A stretch of DNA of 64,000 nucleotides. Source: FEN-1279 sp964400285. GTDB taxonomy: Bacteria > Bacteroidota > Ignavibacteria > Tepidaquicellales > Tepidaquicellaceae. The notes beneath the pieces were generated by a model. It was not told where the DNA came from, did no database searches, and saw nothing but the letters and a program-made list of their open reading frames with translations. Positions 60,840-64,000 of this stretch are shown in pieces; the first letter of the stretch is position 1, and the number at the start of each line of letters is the position of its first letter. The position numbers and the translations under genes were made by a program. The DNA is taken from the NCBI GenBank assembly GCA_964400285.1, contig CAYNTK010000009.1, positions 1-64,000 of the forward strand, in the 5' to 3' direction.

Positions 60840-61777
60840 TGAATAAGCTGACAAGCGAAAATATAACCACTTTAACACCTGTACAGTTTTTATTGACTTA
60901 TATTTCGGGTAAAATGTCTTTGATTGCCGAAATTGTTAAACTTCGCATTACTGTAATGGTTTCTTTAACCACCGCTCTCAGCTATTTCGTTGGAATTAGT
61001 AAACTTACATTTGATTTTATTTTTCCGGTAGTTGGAATTCTTTTACTTGCCTGTAGTTCTGCGGCACTGAATCAATTTCAAGAAAGATATACGGACGCTC
61101 TTATGGACAGGACACGAAACAGACCGATACCATCTGGAAAAATTAAAAGCATTAATGTTTTATTAATTACGTTAATACTTCTTTTGCTTGGCTCTTTGAT
61201 ATTAATTCTTAAAACAAATCTTACGACTTTATTAATTGGCTTGCTGACTTTTTATTGGTACAACGGGGTATATACGCCTCTGAAAAAAAAGTTTTCTCTC
61301 GCAATAATTCCGGGTTCTTTGGTGGGAGCTCTTCCTCCGCTTGCAGGCTGGGCTGCTACAGGACAAAACATTTTTGACAATAAAATATTATTTGTATCTT
61401 TTTATTTTTTCGTATGGCAGATTCCGCATTTCTGGCTTTTGCTTTTGGTGCACGGAAAAGATTTTTCAAAAGGAGGTTTTCCTGTGTTAACAGACAGGAT
61501 GAGCAGAAAAAGCATTTCAATCGTTACTTTTTCGATGCTTATTGTAACCGTTTTAATTTCTGTATCAATTCCTTTTTTTAATATTTTAAATTTTTATGTT
61601 TCTTATATATTGCTATTGGGTTTTTCCGTTTTTATGATTTTTATTGCATTTAAATTTCTAAAATCGGATTTATCCAAAAAAGAAATTGTAAAAACTTTTA
61701 TTGGGATTAATATTTTTACTTTGTGTTTTATTACACTACTCGTATTCGATAAATTTATTTTTTTAATGTTTAAATGA
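60839..61777 (+). CDS. ctaB: Heme O synthase (protoheme IX farnesyltransferase)
   Basis: A 312-aa membrane prenyltransferase that adds farnesyl to heme b, making heme O for the adjacent oxidase. It has nine helices and the UbiA-type motifs NQFQERYTDALMDRTRNRP (Asp-rich site with ALMDRTR) near 80 and HFWLLLLVHGKDFSKGG near 200. The start ATG overlaps the coxB stop by one base, so expression is coupled to the oxidase. No ctaA (heme A synthase) gene is in this window. Confidence 0.96.
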   Translation: MNKLTSENITTLTPVQFLLTYISGKMSLIAEIVKLRITVMVSLTTALSYFVGISKLTFDFIFPVVGILLLACSSAALNQFQERYTDALMDRTRNRPIPSGKIKSINVLLITLILLLLGSLILILKTNLTTLLIGLLTFYWYNGVYTPLKKKFSLAIIPGSLVGALPPLAGWAATGQNIFDNKILFVSFYFFVWQIPHFWLLLLVHGKDFSKGGFPVLTDRMSRKSISIVTFSMLIVTVLISVSIPFFNILNFYVSYILLLGFSVFMIFIAFKFLKSDLSKKEIVKTFIGINIFTLCFITLLVFDKFIFLMFK

Positions 61778-61801
61778 TAATCAAAAAATTGTAAAACAGA
61801 T

Positions 61802-63139
61802 ATGAATTTTCTCGATAAATTTGTGATTCCATCAGGTGCTGAGCATATTGCACTGCTAAATATTTTGCAAATTCTAACAATGCTCATTTTTCTTCCGTAT
61901 ATGGGAATGATTTTAGGTGGGACAGTAATGTCGGTTTATTTTAACAATAAAGGGAAAAAAGAAAACAATCCACTTTTTATTCGTTTTGCAAAAGATATAA
62001 TCGACAAGCTTTTAGCGAAAAAGAGTACAGGCTTTGGATTTGTAGTGCTACCCATTGCAACGATTACTATTATTTATTCTCAGTTTCTGATGAATGCAAA
62101 AATTATTACTGTTAATTTTTTGGCTTTTTCAACTTTGTTTTATTTGATGTCACTGTTGATAATATACAGGTATAAAAATTCATTTTTGGAAAATATTCCG
62201 CAAAGTAGATTATTTAAATTTTTCAGATCAACGGTAAAAAATGAAATTACCGAAGAAGTAAAAAATTCCATTATTCCTTCACGCTCCGCTTATGCTTATC
62301 TTGGATTATTCACTTTATTAGTTGGCTTATTTTTATTTGTATGTGGAACAACGGTTGTTTCCCAACCATCGAGATGGAATACAACGGGTGTTTTGAAAAC
62401 GATTTTTTCTTTACCGGTTTGGCTAAATTATTTTTATTTAATCTTTGCGTCTTTTGCAATCGCCGGAGGAGCAATTCTTTATTTGTTCTTTGTGTGGCAG
62501 GGTGGGATAAAAGATATAAACGAAGATTATACAAAACTCGTGAAAAGCAACGTTGTCCCGTTAACTTTAGTATCCTCGATTCTTCAGCCTCTGTTTTTGT
62601 TCGGTGGAATTGTATTGTTGCCTGCCTCAGCAATGTCTTCATCAGTTTATGTATATATTGTGTTTGCATTCATAAGTGTTTTAATTGTAAGTAATCTTTT
62701 ATTCGGGATATATAAAAATTCCGAAATGCGTTATGCAGGTGCTGTGTTTTTCATTATGTTTTTAACTTTTACTTTTACTGCTGTAAAAGACCAATTGGTA
62801 CTAGGAAACTCAGTTAAAGAACATCTGTATACTGTATATCACAAAGCCGAAGATTACAACAAACAAAAATCTTCACTTGTTATTACGAGTACGGGTGTAG
62901 ATGCGGAACAAATATTCAACCAAAAATGTGTTGCCTGTCATAAGTTCGATGTGAAACTTGTCGGTCCCCCTTATAAGGAAACGGTTCCCAAATATAACGG
63001 TGACGTGGCAAAGCTTGCGGATTATATTTTTAATCCAACAAAAATAAATCCGGATTATCCCTCTATGCCGAACCAGGGGTTAAAAAAGAAAGAAGCCGAA
63101 GCTATGGCAAAATGGCTGATAGAAAAAGTCGGAAAATAA
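61802..63139 (+). CDS. Multi-TM membrane protein with C-terminal cytochrome c domain
   Basis: A 445-aa protein with about eight to nine predicted helices over residues 15-345 and a periplasmic cytochrome c domain at about 365-445. The heme site is CVACH at 376-380, with a plausible axial Met in YPSMPNQG. The membrane part matches no family I can name; it has no NrfD, cytochrome b or oxidase signature. An early His in GAEHIALL is conserved-looking but unproven as a ligand. Its place right after ctaB suggests a role in electron transfer to or from the oxidase. Confidence 0.8.
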   Translation: MNFLDKFVIPSGAEHIALLNILQILTMLIFLPYMGMILGGTVMSVYFNNKGKKENNPLFIRFAKDIIDKLLAKKSTGFGFVVLPIATITIIYSQFLMNAKIITVNFLAFSTLFYLMSLLIIYRYKNSFLENIPQSRLFKFFRSTVKNEITEEVKNSIIPSRSAYAYLGLFTLLVGLFLFVCGTTVVSQPSRWNTTGVLKTIFSLPVWLNYFYLIFASFAIAGGAILYLFFVWQGGIKDINEDYTKLVKSNVVPLTLVSSILQPLFLFGGIVLLPASAMSSSVYVYIVFAFISVLIVSNLLFGIYKNSEMRYAGAVFFIMFLTFTFTAVKDQLVLGNSVKEHLYTVYHKAEDYNKQKSSLVITSTGVDAEQIFNQKCVACHKFDVKLVGPPYKETVPKYNGDVAKLADYIFNPTKINPDYPSMPNQGLKKKEAEAMAKWLIEKVGK

Positions 63140-63190
63140 CATAAATATAATAATTCAGTTTTTGATTTTTAGTTTTAGCGAAGTCAATTT

Positions 63191-63505
63191 ATGGAAAACG
63201 AGCAGTTAATTAAAAGAAAAAAAAACACAAAAATTATTTTAATAATTTCTACTATATTTTTTGCGCTTTCTGTTATTCCTTCGTTATTCGCAGCCGTGAT
63301 GTCGGTTATGATTTTCGATTCCGGAGTAACGACTACCCGAATAATTTTCTATTCTTTTATCGTATCATATCCGTTGATTTGTCTGCTTTCCTTCCTATCG
63401 TGGTTATTTTATGGTTTTGGAAAATATACTGTTGCTATATTTATTAGTCTTTTACCTCTGCTTAACGTTGTATTTTTACTTTTAACGGCAATTTTTTTAA
63501 GCTAA
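63191..63505 (+). CDS. Small three-helix membrane protein, function unknown
   Basis: A 104-aa hydrophobic protein with a basic N-terminus (KRKKNTK) and three membrane helices at about 15-38, 47-70 and 78-103. No motif is recognised. It is the last gene of the + strand run after the respiratory cluster, but a 51-base gap containing heptamers of the GTTTTTG type separates it, and nothing ties it to respiration. It is convergent with the lipoprotein gene, 4 bases apart. Confidence 0.65.
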   Translation: MENEQLIKRKKNTKIILIISTIFFALSVIPSLFAAVMSVMIFDSGVTTTRIIFYSFIVSYPLICLLSFLSWLFYGFGKYTVAIFISLLPLLNVVFLLLTAIFLS

Positions 63506-63509
63506 AAAA

Positions 63510-63893
63510 TTATTCCAACTTTGAAAACACAAAAGATTTATCATCGGGGTCTTTGAGGCTCATTCTTTTACTGCTTTCCATTTTTATTTTAAACTCCCCC
63601 TTTGCTCCTGTTGAAGGGTGTATTACCTCGAGTACGAGATTATCACCGTCTTCGGATTTAAAGGTATATGGTAGTTCTATCTTATCGAGTGGTTCTCCGT
63701 GTACCGTTCCCGTTGCAATAATATTTTCTTTCGTAAACTCGTAAAAAATTTCCGTTTCAAGACCCTTTGGCATCCCGGCAATACTATCCGCTTTCCATTT
63801 CCCGATAATATTCTTTGAAGGGCTTTTTGAACAGCTTGATAAAGTAACTAATACTAATCCCAAAAGGATTAATGGTAGCAAAAAATTTTTCAT
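63510..63893 (-). CDS. Lipocalin-like lipoprotein, function unknown
   Basis: A 127-aa protein with a lipoprotein signal peptide (lipobox TLSSC, Cys21) followed by a small beta domain. The pattern IIGKWKADSIAGMPKG...YEFTKENIIATG...SKRMSLKDPDDKSFVFSKL is that of lipocalin-like DUF4488/DUF4923-type lipoproteins in Bacteroidota, with the conserved GKW near the N-terminus. The ligand is unknown. It is convergent with the upstream gene and is followed, on the same strand, by the partial ORF at the window end. Confidence 0.75.
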   Translation of the reverse strand: MKNFLLPLILLGLVLVTLSSCSKSPSKNIIGKWKADSIAGMPKGLETEIFYEFTKENIIATGTVHGEPLDKIELPYTFKSEDGDNLVLEVIHPSTGAKGEFKIKMESSKRMSLKDPDDKSFVFSKLE

Positions 63894-63899
63894 AAGAAT

Positions 63900-64000
63900 T
63901 TATTTAATTTTAAATTCTTCTTTTAATATTTTTAAAAATTTATCTTTATCGGGGCATTTATATGTCTTATCGATTAATTCATATCCTCTTTTAACTTCAC
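63900..64000 (-). CDS. Partial CDS running off the window end
   Basis: The last 33 codons of a gene on the - strand end in KILKEEFKIK and a TAA at 63902-63900. Its 5' part lies beyond base 64000. The fragment is rich in Lys and Glu and carries one Cys (YKCPDKDK). It ends 7 bases before the lipoprotein ATG, so the two may be co-transcribed. No family can be named from this piece. Confidence 0.55.
   Translation of the reverse strand, partial: EVKRGYELIDKTYKCPDKDKFLKILKEEFKIK

Overview
The window is a low-GC chromosomal segment from a member of the FCB group, most likely Ignavibacteriota or a close relative such as Ignavibacteriales. The evidence is as follows. Four secreted proteins end in the type IX secretion (T9SS) sorting domain with the core NYPNPFN. 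Respiration runs through alternative complex III (ActA-F). Several promoters fit the Bacteroidota pattern TTG-N19/21-TAnnTTTG, and Shine-Dalgarno sequences are mostly weak. I see no tRNA, rRNA, CRISPR array, prophage, integrase or transposase. The placement is inferred from motifs, not from a database search.

Layout. 0-10 kb (mostly + strand): a large Glu/Lys-rich protein, mannose-1-phosphate guanylyltransferase, a secreted DUF4424-like protein, methylmalonyl-CoA epimerase, UvrC, a PIN-PhoH ATPase, a nitrilase-family amidohydrolase, a small repeat protein and a short-chain dehydrogenase. 10-19 kb: a ferritin-like protein, then etfB-etfA-acyl-CoA dehydrogenase with a 65-aa protein and a membrane histidine kinase, a VOC protein, an Rrf2 regulator and a class V aminotransferase. 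19-26 kb: a secreted-protein island with three tandem Ycf48-like T9SS paralogues that share recombined 3' ends, a 136-nt structured element, and an M6-like metalloprotease.

26-37 kb (- strand): a cold-shock gene with a long leader, and a near-complete cbb3 oxidase cluster (ccoI-ccoS-[PLP lyase]-ccoNO-ccoQ-ccoP-ccoG-fixH). The ccoQ gene has only 52 codons and is easily missed. Upstream of it lies a hybrid sensor protein whose phospho-accepting histidine is replaced by glutamine. 37-48 kb: a MarR-headed redox/stress operon (YceI lipoprotein, thioredoxin-like, pirin, FMN reductase), a NicO-like membrane protein, YjbQ, a SpoIIE phosphatase, a serine hydrolase, a ferritin and a HEAT-cyclophilin fusion.

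48-63 kb (+ strand): one continuous respiratory cluster of 14 genes, actA - 64-aa protein - actB - actC - actDE (fused) - actF - cytochrome c - sco - coxA - coxC - coxD - coxB - ctaB - a multi-TM cytochrome c. Together it encodes quinol:cytochrome c oxidoreduction and an A2-type cytochrome c oxidase with its copper and heme assembly factors. With the cbb3 cluster, the cell has a low-oxygen and a high-oxygen terminal oxidase within about 20 kb. ETF and acyl-CoA dehydrogenase probably supply electrons from fatty-acid or amino-acid oxidation, and the epimerase belongs to propionyl-CoA metabolism.

The least explained signals are: the multibranched element at 23265-23400; degenerate period-7 and period-9 repeat arrays between genes, the period-7 type also lying inside signal peptides and sorting domains; the mosaic T9SS paralogues; the ActD-ActE fusion; and the His-to-Gln hybrid kinase.
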